The position numbers and the translations under genes are program-made. From JAVEVH01 sp034005145 (GTDB taxonomy: Bacteria; Patescibacteriota; Dojkabacteria; SC72), in the NCBI GenBank assembly GCA_034005145.1, contig JAVEVH010000016.1:1-14598 (forward strand): a DNA stretch of 14,598 bases, written 5' to 3'. The notes beneath the pieces were generated by a model. That model was not told where the DNA came from and made no database searches. It worked only from the letters and a program-made list of their open reading frames with translations. Below are positions 1-7,945 of this stretch, piece after piece; position 1 is the first letter of the stretch; every line of letters begins with the position of its first letter.

Positions 1-175
1 AGAGTAGAAAGAGTATTACTAATATTAATGGAGTAATTACTGCAAAGGATCCCATCCAAGCTAATATGAATACAGATAGGTATACCAACCATACACCAGG
101 GAGTGTAAGAGCAGTAAGTACTACTCCTGTGATAGTAAGTAGAGAAAGGATTATGTAGAGAATGGTGTCTAGCAT
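1..175 (-). CDS. DUF456-like small membrane protein, 3' end beyond window
   Basis: An open frame starts at an ATG whose first base is 175 and runs off the window at base 1, giving 58 complete codons without a stop. The peptide begins MLDTILYIIL and is almost wholly hydrophobic, with membrane segments at about residues 4-24 and 27-45 and a third beginning near 47. The turn between the first two holds the motif LPGVWLVY. That hydrophobic hairpin around LPG-x-WL is typical of the DUF456 family (small multi-pass membrane proteins of unknown function). It begins 17 bases after the protease stop, so it is probably cotranscribed. No Shine-Dalgarno sequence is visible upstream of the ATG. A different small membrane protein is possible because only the first third or so is seen. 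Confidence 0.6.
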   Translation of the reverse strand, partial: MLDTILYIILSLLTITGVVLTALTLPGVWLVYLSVFILAWMGSFAVITPLILVILFLL

Positions 176-192
176 ATACTAATCGTTAAGAA

Positions 193-3100
193 TTATCTAA
201 ATAGTATAACAGCCATATCCTCTAGGCCATAGTCATAAAAGGAAGATACTTCATCTATACCATTGCCATTATAGTCTCCAGCACTTAAATGCTTAGTATA
301 TGGTACACCCCAATTCCCAACTCCACTTCTAAACCAAGTAGAAGTTCTAAAAGTTGTGCCACTTGGGGAAAACATTATCATGGCCATATCTTCTCCACCA
401 TAGTCATACATTGCTGCGAGTTGATCAATTCCATTACCATTAAAATCACCTGCTGTTAAGTATTTAGTATATGGCACTCCCCAATTGCCCACTCCACTTC
501 TAAACCAAGTAGATGTAGTAAAAGTTGTGCCACTTGGAGAAAATACTATCATTGCCATATCTTCATTGCCATAGTCGTACATTGCTGCAATATCATCCTT
601 CCCATCAGCGTTATAATCACCTGCTGTTAGATATTTTGTATATGGGACTCCCCAGTTTCCAACTCCACTTCTAAACCAAGTAGATGTAGTAAAAGTTGTG
701 CCAATAGGAGTGAATACTATCATAGCCATATCTTCTCTCCCATAGTCATACATGGCAGCAAGCTCATCTTTCCCATCACCATTATAATCCCCTGCGGTAA
801 GGTATTTAGTCACAGGTACCAACCAGTTTCCAACTCCACTTCTAAACCAAATTGAGGGGGTAAACTTGTCTCCCTCGGCAGTAAAAACTATCATAGCCAT
901 GTCTTCATTTCCATAATCATACATAGCTGCAATCTCATCTGTACCATCACCATTGAAGTCTCCTGCAGTTAGATATTTAGTTACAGGAACCATCCAGTTA
1001 CCTACTCCACTTCTAAACCAGGGAGTTGGATATGTTTGATCTTGGTCATTAAAAACAATAATTGACATATCCTCATTACCATAGTCATACATTGCTGCTA
1101 TTTCATCTGTTCCATCTCCATTGAAATCCCCAGAAACCGTATATCTTGTATTTGCTACCCCCCAATTCCCAACACCACTTCTAAATTTTGTATGTGTTCT
1201 GAAATAGTCTTCAATATTTACTGTATATTCTTCTATTGCAGGGGAAGGGTCCGTTTTTGTTAATGTGTATTTATTCAATTCATAAAAATTATTTGGTGTG
1301 CCTGATTCAGGAAGTATAGAACCTCCCGTTAATGAAATAGTTGGAGTCAGATTCGTTTTCAGAATATCTCCTGGGACACGACATGAAATTGTTTTTGATT
1401 TTTCACTTATACTGCAATTATTTCCCGTAAGCTTGTAGGAAGATATTACATCTCCCTGTACAGAGACTAAAGCATTGTATGCATTTACCCTTTTCCCAGT
1501 AACTGTTTTGCCACTTAGTGATGCTACCGGGTCCCCACTATTTAGAATTGCGCTTTTTACTTCTCCGACAGATAAGTCCGGCCTATACCCCCAGACTAGT
1601 GCGGCCACTCCTGCAACATGTGGAGCTGCCATAGAGGTACCATTCATAAACTCATAACCCTCAGAACCCTGCCCTTCTTTTATTATAAAGATTGCGTTAA
1701 TAAAACATCCATTATAATTATTCCCATATGAATCAGTAATCCAACGTAATTTGAATTTAAAATTTGAAGTTAGAAATGTTGGGTCTATGTTTCGTATAAT
1801 AACTTGTTGCGAAGATCCTATAGAATATTCATTCCATCTATAATTCTCCCAGAAACTATAACCATTACCGCTAAAAGACAATGTCGCATAATCATACCAA
1901 CCATATGACTCAGTATCACACGAAGTAACAAATATAAATGTCCCTTTTTCGGTATTCATATTTATAAAATTAGAAATCAGGTATGAATTAGCATTATTGG
2001 GATATGGAATTATGGAGGTACTAGACAAGGCCGGATCTACCATATCAATAGTTCTAACACCCCAAGTGTCATAAACACCCCCACGAATCCAATCACTCGG
2101 AATTGCACCTTCAGACTCATCATCAAATTCTTCACTATAAGCAATACTATAACTTGAAGAGCTCAAGATATTCACTCCTGGGGCACCAAGATCCACGGAT
2201 GTAATACCATAGTCAGAAAATGATGCAATAACATCAATTTGATCTGTTGCAGCAACACAAACAATATTTGCAGATGTATAATCACATGGATAAAGATGTA
2301 CTCCACTGTCATGATTATCACCCTGTGAATCCGATCCTCCATTTCCGGCAGCAGCGATAAAGAGGCCGGAGAAGTTATTAATGGCTGTCAATAATGCAGA
2401 ATCATTCACGGACCCAGTAAAACTAGCGTTAATAATTTTTGCGCCATTCCTCTCCGCAAAATTAATTGCTTTAATAATCTGTGCCGTCGTAAGATTTGTC
2501 TTTAAAGCCATTATTTCCGCCTCTGGAGCAACTCCTGCAACACCCCTTCCATTATTTTTTGAGGCTGAAATCGTACCTGCAATATGAGTACCATGCGGAG
2601 GGGTAGAGAAATCACCCTCTTGAATACTATCTGGCCGTGGCGATTTGTCATTATCAATATAATCATATCCATGTATACATCCTCCTAATGCATTACCGGT
2701 ATCACTAACACAATTAGTCCCATCCCACATATTATTTTGCAAATCTGGATGAGAATATTCAACCCCTGTATCTATAACTGCAACTATAACAGCATTGCTA
2801 TTTCTATCAAAAATTTCCCAAGCCTCCGGAGCATCAATATCCTTGTCGGAGTTTCCGATAGTGTCACGTACTACCTGGCCAGTATTGTCTAAGCCCCACA
2901 AATAATTTTTATATGTATCATTTGTATTGATGGCAGTCGAATAGTATTGATAATTTGGCTGAACATATTCTATAGAACTCTCATACTTAAGTTCCTCTAT
3001 CGTCTCTTCTACAGTAGCTTCATCTGAAATTTCAAGTAATGAAACATTCATAGAATCTATTGATTCCTTCTTTTTCAGCCCTTTTCCTTTCAAAAACAAT

Positions 3101-3468
3101 CTCTCTTTCTCTTTTCCCCCATTGGTTTTAAGGTTCACTTTCTCCTTCTTATAGCTAATTAACACCTCTCCTTCAACATATGTTCTTCTGTGTTCGAGAT
3201 CTTGTACAACATTTTCCTTGTTAAGAGAAAGGGTTGTTGTTTCTTTGATAAAGTCACTTGCAGTAGAAATGTTTCCCTCTCCATATCTATTTAATAGTAA
3301 ATTAGCATTGGGTGGATTCTGTGCATAGGCACTAAAGTTACCAAAAATGAGAAAACAAAACACGAAAGCTAGGGGAAGAGATAACAAATACTTCGGAATC
3401 AATGATTTCAATATTTGGCTATTCTGAATTAAATACCCGATTATAATATTAAATGTGGAGATATTCAA
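193..3468 (-). CDS. secreted S8 (subtilisin-like) serine protease with FG-GAP-like repeats
   Basis: A 1091-residue predicted extracellular protease. A signal peptide ends near AYA-Q at residues 47-50, with its hydrophobic core at 29-46. Residues 97-177 resemble an inhibitor-type prodomain. The catalytic residues are all visible: Asp233 (VIDTG), His292 (PHGTH), oxyanion Asn376 (AAGNGG) and Ser612 (NGTSMAAPH). About 155 extra residues (445-602) with a jelly-roll-like look interrupt the domain just before the serine. Residues 674-752 resemble a DUF5018-type beta domain, and 762-1091 carry six FG-GAP-like repeats. Eight mature cysteines fall into four close or plausible pairs. There is no LPXTG motif, no C-terminal membrane helix and no type IX secretion tail. 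The outermost start is TTG at 3468; TTG codons at 3411 and 3402 would give a more standard signal peptide, and none has a good ribosome site. It lies 30 bases after wzt. Its substrate is unknown. Confidence 0.95.
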   Translation of the reverse strand: MNISTFNIIIGYLIQNSQILKSLIPKYLLSLPLAFVFCFLIFGNFSAYAQNPPNANLLLNRYGEGNISTASDFIKETTTLSLNKENVVQDLEHRRTYVEGEVLISYKKEKVNLKTNGGKEKERLFLKGKGLKKKESIDSMNVSLLEISDEATVEETIEELKYESSIEYVQPNYQYYSTAINTNDTYKNYLWGLDNTGQVVRDTIGNSDKDIDAPEAWEIFDRNSNAVIVAVIDTGVEYSHPDLQNNMWDGTNCVSDTGNALGGCIHGYDYIDNDKSPRPDSIQEGDFSTPPHGTHIAGTISASKNNGRGVAGVAPEAEIMALKTNLTTAQIIKAINFAERNGAKIINASFTGSVNDSALLTAINNFSGLFIAAAGNGGSDSQGDNHDSGVHLYPCDYTSANIVCVAATDQIDVIASFSDYGITSVDLGAPGVNILSSSSYSIAYSEEFDDESEGAIPSDWIRGGVYDTWGVRTIDMVDPALSSTSIIPYPNNANSYLISNFINMNTEKGTFIFVTSCDTESYGWYDYATLSFSGNGYSFWENYRWNEYSIGSSQQVIIRNIDPTFLTSNFKFKLRWITDSYGNNYNGCFINAIFIIKEGQGSEGYEFMNGTSMAAPHVAGVAALVWGYRPDLSVGEVKSAILNSGDPVASLSGKTVTGKRVNAYNALVSVQGDVISSYKLTGNNCSISEKSKTISCRVPGDILKTNLTPTISLTGGSILPESGTPNNFYELNKYTLTKTDPSPAIEEYTVNIEDYFRTHTKFRSGVGNWGVANTRYTVSGDFNGDGTDEIAAMYDYGNEDMSIIVFNDQDQTYPTPWFRSGVGNWMVPVTKYLTAGDFNGDGTDEIAAMYDYGNEDMAMIVFTAEGDKFTPSIWFRSGVGNWLVPVTKYLTAGDYNGDGKDELAAMYDYGREDMAMIVFTPIGTTFTTSTWFRSGVGNWGVPYTKYLTAGDYNADGKDDIAAMYDYGNEDMAMIVFSPSGTTFTTSTWFRSGVGNWGVPYTKYLTAGDFNGNGIDQLAAMYDYGGEDMAMIMFSPSGTTFRTSTWFRSGVGNWGVPYTKHLSAGDYNGNGIDEVSSFYDYGLEDMAVILFR
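196..1185 (-). repeat. six tandem FG-GAP-like coding repeats, 171-bp period
   Basis: The motif FRSGVGNW recurs at residues 762, 818, 875, 932, 989 and 1046 of the protease, a spacing of 56 residues and then 57 four times. On DNA the units are about 1018-1185, 847-1017, 676-846, 505-675, 334-504 and 196-333, the last being shorter because the protein ends. Each unit carries a calcium-loop motif of the form D-[FY]-N-x-[DN]-G-x-D, followed by a YDYG-x-EDM segment. Such repeats are known to form beta-propeller blades. The last three units share the segment WGVPYTK and are most alike, which suggests recent duplication at the 3' end. Confidence 0.92.
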
Positions 3469-3498
3469 TGATTCAACACTTTGAGGAGATCCCTTTGA

Positions 3499-4236
3499 CT
3501 ATCCAACCTCATATGCTTTTACTACCTCATCCACAGATCCGTCTATCTGCAACACACCATCTTTTAAAAATACTGCCCTATCACAGAATTCTCGGACTGA
3601 TGCTGGGGAGTGTGTAACCAATACTAAAGTTTTTCTCTGTTCTTTGTAATTTCTAAATACATCGAAACATTTCTTTTGGAAAGCTAAATCACCTACAGCT
3701 AATACCTCATCAAGAATATATATATCTGCATCAGCCATAATAGCTATAGAAAATGCTAACCTTACCTGCATACCAGAAGAGTAGTTCTTAAGAGGCATAT
3801 CCATAAATTTTTCTAATTCAGAAAATTCTACAATCTCTTGATATTTCTTTTTAAGAAAATCTTTAGGCATTCCTAGAATAATACCATTAAGATATATATT
3901 CTCCCTACCTGTTAATTCAGGATTAAAACCTACTCCAAGTTCTAAGAAAGGTACCATCTTACCTGTCACTTTTACAGATCCACTAGTAGGTGTATATATC
4001 CCTGCCATAATCTTAAGCAATGTAGATTTCCCTGACCCATTCCTACCCATTATTCCAACAAACTCTCCCTGATGTATATCTAAATCAATATCTTTTAGTA
4101 CAGTGAATTGTTCTCCTGCAGGTTTAAATAATCTTAATGGATTAGAAAGAAACTCTACTAAGGAGTCATGCCTCTGATGTGGCAAGAAGAAAGATTTTTT
4201 TAAATTTTTAACTTGTATTATTGGTTTTTGTTCCAT
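3499..4236 (-). CDS. wzt: ABC polysaccharide exporter ATPase, short Wzt type
   Basis: A 245-residue ATP-binding protein that would power export of a lipid-linked polysaccharide from the inner face of the cytoplasmic membrane. The Walker A motif GRNGSGKST is at residues 64-72, the ABC signature YSSGM at 152-156, Walker B IYILDE at 172-177 and the switch histidine at 209. The N-terminal segment before the first strand (RHDSLVEFL) and the phrase FNPELTGRENIYLNG are characteristic of the Wzt/TagH/RfbB export branch. The protein stops soon after the ATPase fold, so it lacks the C-terminal carbohydrate-binding domain of E. coli O9a-type Wzt. Its ATG lies one base after the wzm stop (TAATATG), which suggests translational coupling. 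It ends in TAG, and the following protease start is in the same frame. Confidence 0.95.
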   Translation of the reverse strand: MEQKPIIQVKNLKKSFFLPHQRHDSLVEFLSNPLRLFKPAGEQFTVLKDIDLDIHQGEFVGIMGRNGSGKSTLLKIMAGIYTPTSGSVKVTGKMVPFLELGVGFNPELTGRENIYLNGIILGMPKDFLKKKYQEIVEFSELEKFMDMPLKNYSSGMQVRLAFSIAIMADADIYILDEVLAVGDLAFQKKCFDVFRNYKEQRKTLVLVTHSPASVREFCDRAVFLKDGVLQIDGSVDEVVKAYEVG

Positions 4237-4237
4237 A

Positions 4238-5002
4238 TTAGAAGTATTCAGCTATTTTAGTGACTTTATTTCTAAAGAAAAGTATTCCTAGAAATAGTAT
4301 TAATATACATACAAGAGTGATAGGAGCTAAAGAGATAAAATCTTTTAAACCTACATCCCCTCCAGTTATTAAACCATGCCTAACAGCAATCAATATCTTT
4401 GTTAAAGGATTTAAGAGTATTATGCCTTGCATTTTCTCTGGCAACATCTCTAGTTTGTAGTAAATTGGAGTTGCCCAAAAGAATAATTGTAATACTACCT
4501 GCATTAGATTATGAAGGTCTCTCAGTTTGATAAACATTACACTAAGAAAAAGAGACATGCCCATTATCAAAAAGTAAAAGGAAAATATTGCGACAAGAAA
4601 TAGAAGTAGGCTCGGCAGAGTAATAACTACTGGAGTAAAAAGAGTAAAAACAGCAAAAACTATCATATTTATAAGAAAATCTATAAATCCTATCGTAACA
4701 GAACTAAATACTACAATCTCTCTTGGGAACTTTATCTTTAATATTATTCCTGATTTCGCCATAAGCGAACCCAAACCCATCATCACTCCTTCACTAAAGA
4801 AAGTGATAAACATAATACCAAGAAGAAGACTCATCATATAGTCGTCGTCCATAGCCATTATATTTGAGAAGACTGTATAGATTACACCAAAGAGAGCAAG
4901 TGGTTTTAATACAATCCATATAAGACCAAGGTAGGAGTTTTTATACCTAAGCTGGAAGTCTGTTTTAATAAATTCTTTAAGTAATTCTAAATAGTTCGAC
5001 AT
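4238..5002 (-). CDS. wzm: ABC-2 polysaccharide exporter permease, Wzm type
   Basis: A 254-residue membrane protein with about six predicted helices (near residues 28-48, 56-78, 98-122, 128-155, 165-182 and 224-243). The amphipathic N-terminus followed by LRYKNSYLGLIW at 18-29 is the hallmark of Wzm/TagG/RfbA permeases. RDLHNLMQ at 161-168 and FWATPIYY at 175-182 are further family motifs. Length matches the family. It pairs with the ATPase encoded one base downstream to form a homodimeric channel complex for a glycan assembled in the cytoplasm. The 42-base gap upstream contains only a small hairpin and a short palindrome. The ribosome site is weak. Confidence 0.95.
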   Translation of the reverse strand: MSNYLELLKEFIKTDFQLRYKNSYLGLIWIVLKPLALFGVIYTVFSNIMAMDDDYMMSLLLGIMFITFFSEGVMMGLGSLMAKSGIILKIKFPREIVVFSSVTIGFIDFLINMIVFAVFTLFTPVVITLPSLLLFLVAIFSFYFLIMGMSLFLSVMFIKLRDLHNLMQVVLQLFFWATPIYYKLEMLPEKMQGIILLNPLTKILIAVRHGLITGGDVGLKDFISLAPITLVCILILFLGILFFRNKVTKIAEYF

Positions 5003-5044
5003 GTTCGAATCATCTTATCACATATTATGTTCTTCTAGAACGAA

Positions 5045-6103
5045 TCATTTTAACAGAGTTCTTATCATACTTCTATACTTCTGAAAAGCTTCTCTGCTAG
5101 TAAGGAATTTAATTTTTTGAGACAGAGATAATTTCTTAAACCTTTCTACTTTATTATTCTTTTTTGAGATTTCTAATATCTCTAAATAATAAGGAGACTG
5201 TTTTAATTTCTCCCAATAGAGATCTGCATATGGAGAGTTAATATGCTCTTTTTCCCAAGGTTTAAGAACATATGAAATAATTTTAGGAGAAACCTTCCCA
5301 TCTAGATAGTTCTCCCTTTCCTCTTTAACTAGGAAGTCTTCTTTCTTTAAAACAGGCGCACTATTAAAATAGTTCCATTCTCTTCGTAGCTTGTATGTTT
5401 CTTCTGCAGAAAAGAGAAGATTCATAATATCCTGATCAAGACAGTAGAATTCTCTATTTAATAGTTCCTCTAAGGCTTTGTTCTTCTCCTTTTTATCTAT
5501 TCTTTCTAAATTGAACATTAAAACCCCAGAGCTAAAATATCTCTTGAACTTTTCCTTAGGAAGCTTAAGATACTCCACAAAGTAATCTTTTGCTTTACCA
5601 GAATAGTGAGGATAGCTAATATATTTCTCTCTCCAAGGAATCTCATAAGTAATTGAATCAGGGGCTCCTGCTATTAACTTATCACCCATTGGTAAGTTAT
5701 ATAGCTCTGCAACATCCCCTAATACATAGGAATCAGCATCTATATATATTATCCTTGGGAAATTTTTAAATAGTCTGAATATTGCTAAACGGTAATATCC
5801 TGCCCTACTTATATGCCTAGATTCATAAACAAATACAAATTGGTCTCTCATATCTATAAATTCAATATGAAAGCGTTTATCTTTATTAACTAAATCATAG
5901 AAATTCTCTTTAAAACGAATACCTCCATCGAGAATATATATGTAATATTTACTCTCTGACTTTGCATTTTCAATTAAAGATGCAATATTTACCCATAAAT
6001 GAGCTTCATAGTTTGCATCACTGGATAGGCACATAAACACAGCTCTTTCTTTTTCTGGGAAGGAAAGTGGTACAATCCTTTGTAAAATCCCTATCTTAAT
6101 CAT
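5045..6103 (-). CDS. GT8-family glycosyltransferase
   Basis: A 352-residue retaining glycosyltransferase expected to move a hexose from a nucleotide sugar to the growing glycan in the cytoplasm. Landmarks in GT8 order are the SDANYEAHL strand at 28-36, the metal-binding DAD at 122-124 in YIDADSYVLGD, the acceptor-site segment YFSSGVLMFNLE at 189-200, DQDIMN at 223-228, WNYF at 243-246 and KPW at 281-283. The order and spacing match the LgtC/glycogenin-type fold. About 18 residues precede the usual start of the fold, so a later start is conceivable. A GAGGA sits about 14 bases before the ATG, rather far for a ribosome site. The gene ends in TGA, the only TGA stop in the window. Donor and acceptor cannot be read from sequence. 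Confidence 0.92.
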   Translation of the reverse strand: MIKIGILQRIVPLSFPEKERAVFMCLSSDANYEAHLWVNIASLIENAKSESKYYIYILDGGIRFKENFYDLVNKDKRFHIEFIDMRDQFVFVYESRHISRAGYYRLAIFRLFKNFPRIIYIDADSYVLGDVAELYNLPMGDKLIAGAPDSITYEIPWREKYISYPHYSGKAKDYFVEYLKLPKEKFKRYFSSGVLMFNLERIDKKEKNKALEELLNREFYCLDQDIMNLLFSAEETYKLRREWNYFNSAPVLKKEDFLVKEERENYLDGKVSPKIISYVLKPWEKEHINSPYADLYWEKLKQSPYYLEILEISKKNNKVERFKKLSLSQKIKFLTSREAFQKYRSMIRTLLK

Positions 6104-6133
6104 TTCTCAATAGAAGTCCTCACAAGTTAGTAA

Positions 6134-7897
6134 TTAGAATCGATCCAATAAATACTTTCGAATTACTTTTTTGAATGTTGTAATAAAGCCTTGGTATTTT
6201 ATTAAGTTAATGAAGTTTTTGACTGTTTCAATAAAATTCCTCTTTTTAACAGGTACACTATATGCAGACTGAACCTCTTTATCTTGAATCTTGCGGCTAG
6301 TATATGAATAACCTTCACACAAATTAGAAATTTGGAGATGATAAGCACGAAATTCTGGCTTTGAGAGAACATAGCTCAAGATATTTGCAAGTCCTTCTAA
6401 TTGTTTATTAAGATCTTGGTAGGCACTTTCCGGATTAACATTTACAATCGTATACGGAGTATTTATTCCTAATAATTCATCTGCTTGTAATAGCTCCATC
6501 CAAAAACAAACATCTTCGCCGATTCTAAAGTTTTCGCTAAATTTGAATTTATTTCTTTTAAGAAACTCTGATTTAATCATAACGGTTGGAGTTGCAATTG
6601 GGCAAGATGCAATTATTTCTGGCATTACATAACCAGACAATACTCCACTTTTAATTAACTCTTCTCCTTGCCACCCTTTTCTTATATACGAAGTATGACT
6701 AATATTAACGTTTGATAGTACCGTCTGCAAAAGTTGTTTTTCGATCTTTTCCTTTGTGAATAAATCATCCGAGTCCAGGAATACGATATATTCTCCACTA
6801 GCCTCTGCAATCCCTCTATTTCTTGCTACAGCAGGACCACTATTTTTCTCGAGAGATATTAATTTTATTCTTTTATCTCTAACAATATATTTTTTAATTT
6901 GTTTTAAATCCTCAGTAGAACAATCATTTACAAGTATTATTTCTATTTTTCTATAAGTTTGTTTGAGAACAGATTCTATAGATTGAATCAAGATTTCAAA
7001 CCTATTGTAGAAAGGTATAATAACAGTAACTTTTGTTTCTGGGAAACTTTTTGTATTTTTTAGAATCTCTTCCATCCTTTTTTCTGCCAATTTTTGTGCT
7101 TTTCGATATGGTGTCTCTTTAAGAAAGTTCCTCATTTTTCTATAAAAATTATATTCCGTCCCCTCTAGCTCCTCTTTTCTTTCTTTCGGTATACTCTCCA
7201 TCATCTCTATCCATAGAGGATTTCCCTCTGTTGTAACATTTGGATGTTTGTTTGAATCTTGTAAAGGATGAATTCTTGTCTTAGAAAATATTTCTTTCAT
7301 ATGAATAAATTCATAATCAGTAAGAAATCTCTTCCACATATCATAATCCTGAGTACACTTCAGTTCTAAATCGAATCCTCCATGTTTATCAAAAGCCACT
7401 TTTGGTATTAACAAAGTAATTCCATTAACACAACCTCTTAGTAATGCATATTCCGGTTTATTTATTAGTACTTCATGTTCAAAAATAACGTTTGAAATAA
7501 ATTTAGAATCAGAATCTATTAATTCATAATCAGCATATAGAATTACATCCTTTTTACCTAATTTCTTTAAATATTGAACCTGTTTCTCTACCTTCTCTGG
7601 ATAATAGACATCATCGTGACTTAACCAAGAGAAATACTCCCCCTCCATCTTCTCTATTCCCATGTTCAATGCACTAGCTGGCCCTCCATTCTCTTTTAAA
7701 AAGTATCGTATCTTCTTACCATAGCTCTTACATATTTCATCTGTCTTACCTCCATCTGTACTGCCATCATTGATTACTATTACCTCTACATTCTTATACG
7801 TTTGAGATAGGGCACTGTCTATGGCTTCTTTTACATAGTTACTACCATTGTAGACTGGGATTACGATACTTACTTTAGGATTGAATTGATTAGACAT
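6134..7897 (-). CDS. two-domain GT2-GT2 glycosyltransferase
   Basis: A 587-residue protein with two GT-A (GT2) domains. Domain 1 (about 7-230) has the nucleotide-binding start VSIVIPVYNGS, INDGSTDGG at 42-50, SHDD at 93-96 in place of the usual DxD, and the probable catalytic-base region TQDYDMW at 182-188. Domain 2 (about 287-500) has VTVIIPFYNR, VNDCSTED, DSDD at 375-378 and GEDVCFW at 460-466. The basic, hydrophobic C-terminus may contact the membrane. Double GT2 proteins such as Pasteurella hyaluronan synthase and KfoC make alternating polymers, so a repeat-unit synthase is possible here (inference). Residues 6-106 are almost identical to the same region of the upstream GT2-GT4 protein. 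The gene starts 48 bases after that gene, behind a possible promoter, with no clear ribosome site. Confidence 0.93.
   Translation of the reverse strand: MSNQFNPKVSIVIPVYNGSNYVKEAIDSALSQTYKNVEVIVINDGSTDGGKTDEICKSYGKKIRYFLKENGGPASALNMGIEKMEGEYFSWLSHDDVYYPEKVEKQVQYLKKLGKKDVILYADYELIDSDSKFISNVIFEHEVLINKPEYALLRGCVNGITLLIPKVAFDKHGGFDLELKCTQDYDMWKRFLTDYEFIHMKEIFSKTRIHPLQDSNKHPNVTTEGNPLWIEMMESIPKERKEELEGTEYNFYRKMRNFLKETPYRKAQKLAEKRMEEILKNTKSFPETKVTVIIPFYNRFEILIQSIESVLKQTYRKIEIILVNDCSTEDLKQIKKYIVRDKRIKLISLEKNSGPAVARNRGIAEASGEYIVFLDSDDLFTKEKIEKQLLQTVLSNVNISHTSYIRKGWQGEELIKSGVLSGYVMPEIIASCPIATPTVMIKSEFLKRNKFKFSENFRIGEDVCFWMELLQADELLGINTPYTIVNVNPESAYQDLNKQLEGLANILSYVLSKPEFRAYHLQISNLCEGYSYTSRKIQDKEVQSAYSVPVKKRNFIETVKNFINLIKYQGFITTFKKVIRKYLLDRF
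7581..7882 (-). repeat. direct repeat copy A (GT2 nucleotide-binding half-domain)
   Basis: This 302-bp stretch matches 9921-10222 in direct orientation at a constant offset of 2340 bases. Reading the two by eye I count 14 mismatches, about 95% identity, with no gaps. It encodes about residues 6-106 of the GT2-GT2 protein, from just after the start codon through the SHDD motif. Outside it the two genes diverge sharply. Confidence 0.93.
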
Positions 7898-7928
7898 AAA
7901 TTATTGAAGATAAAAAGTATTTTATAGA

Positions 7929-7937
7929 ATTATATCA
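7929..7937 (-). promoter_or_regulatory. possible extended -10 promoter before the GT2-GT2 gene
   Basis: Read on the minus strand, the 48-base gap contains TGATATAAT, a perfect extended -10 element (TG, one base, TATAAT) about 31 bases upstream of the ATG at 7897. A transcript from it would have a leader of roughly 20-25 bases. No good -35 hexamer lies 16-18 bases upstream, which extended -10 promoters do not strictly need. The gap is very AT-rich, so a chance match is a real possibility. Confidence 0.3.
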
Positions 7938-7945
7938 CACAAGAA

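Noticed and set aside
196..1185. Regularly spaced repeats that could suggest a CRISPR array or tandem satellite
   Set aside because: The period is 171 bp, an exact multiple of three, and the unit reads through as an intact protein repeat. There are no identical short repeats separated by unique spacers.
2381..2587. Open frames on the plus strand, for example here and at 1475-1657, 4260-4460, 6756-6956, 9451-9690 and 10632-10880
   Set aside because: Each lies wholly inside a well-supported minus-strand gene, has no family motifs or ribosome site, and looks like an antisense shadow.
5029..5041. Hairpin GTTCT-TCT-AGAAC between the GT8 and wzm genes
   Set aside because: The stem is only 5 bp with no T-run after it on the transcribed strand. 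The nearby 11-bp palindrome and the 8-bp direct repeat CGAATCAT are also within chance for an AT-rich gap.
5045..5047. Possible alternative genetic code with UGA as a sense codon
   Set aside because: The GT8 protein ends at TGA at the expected family length. The other stops are TAA or TAG, and no gene needs an internal TGA to be intact.
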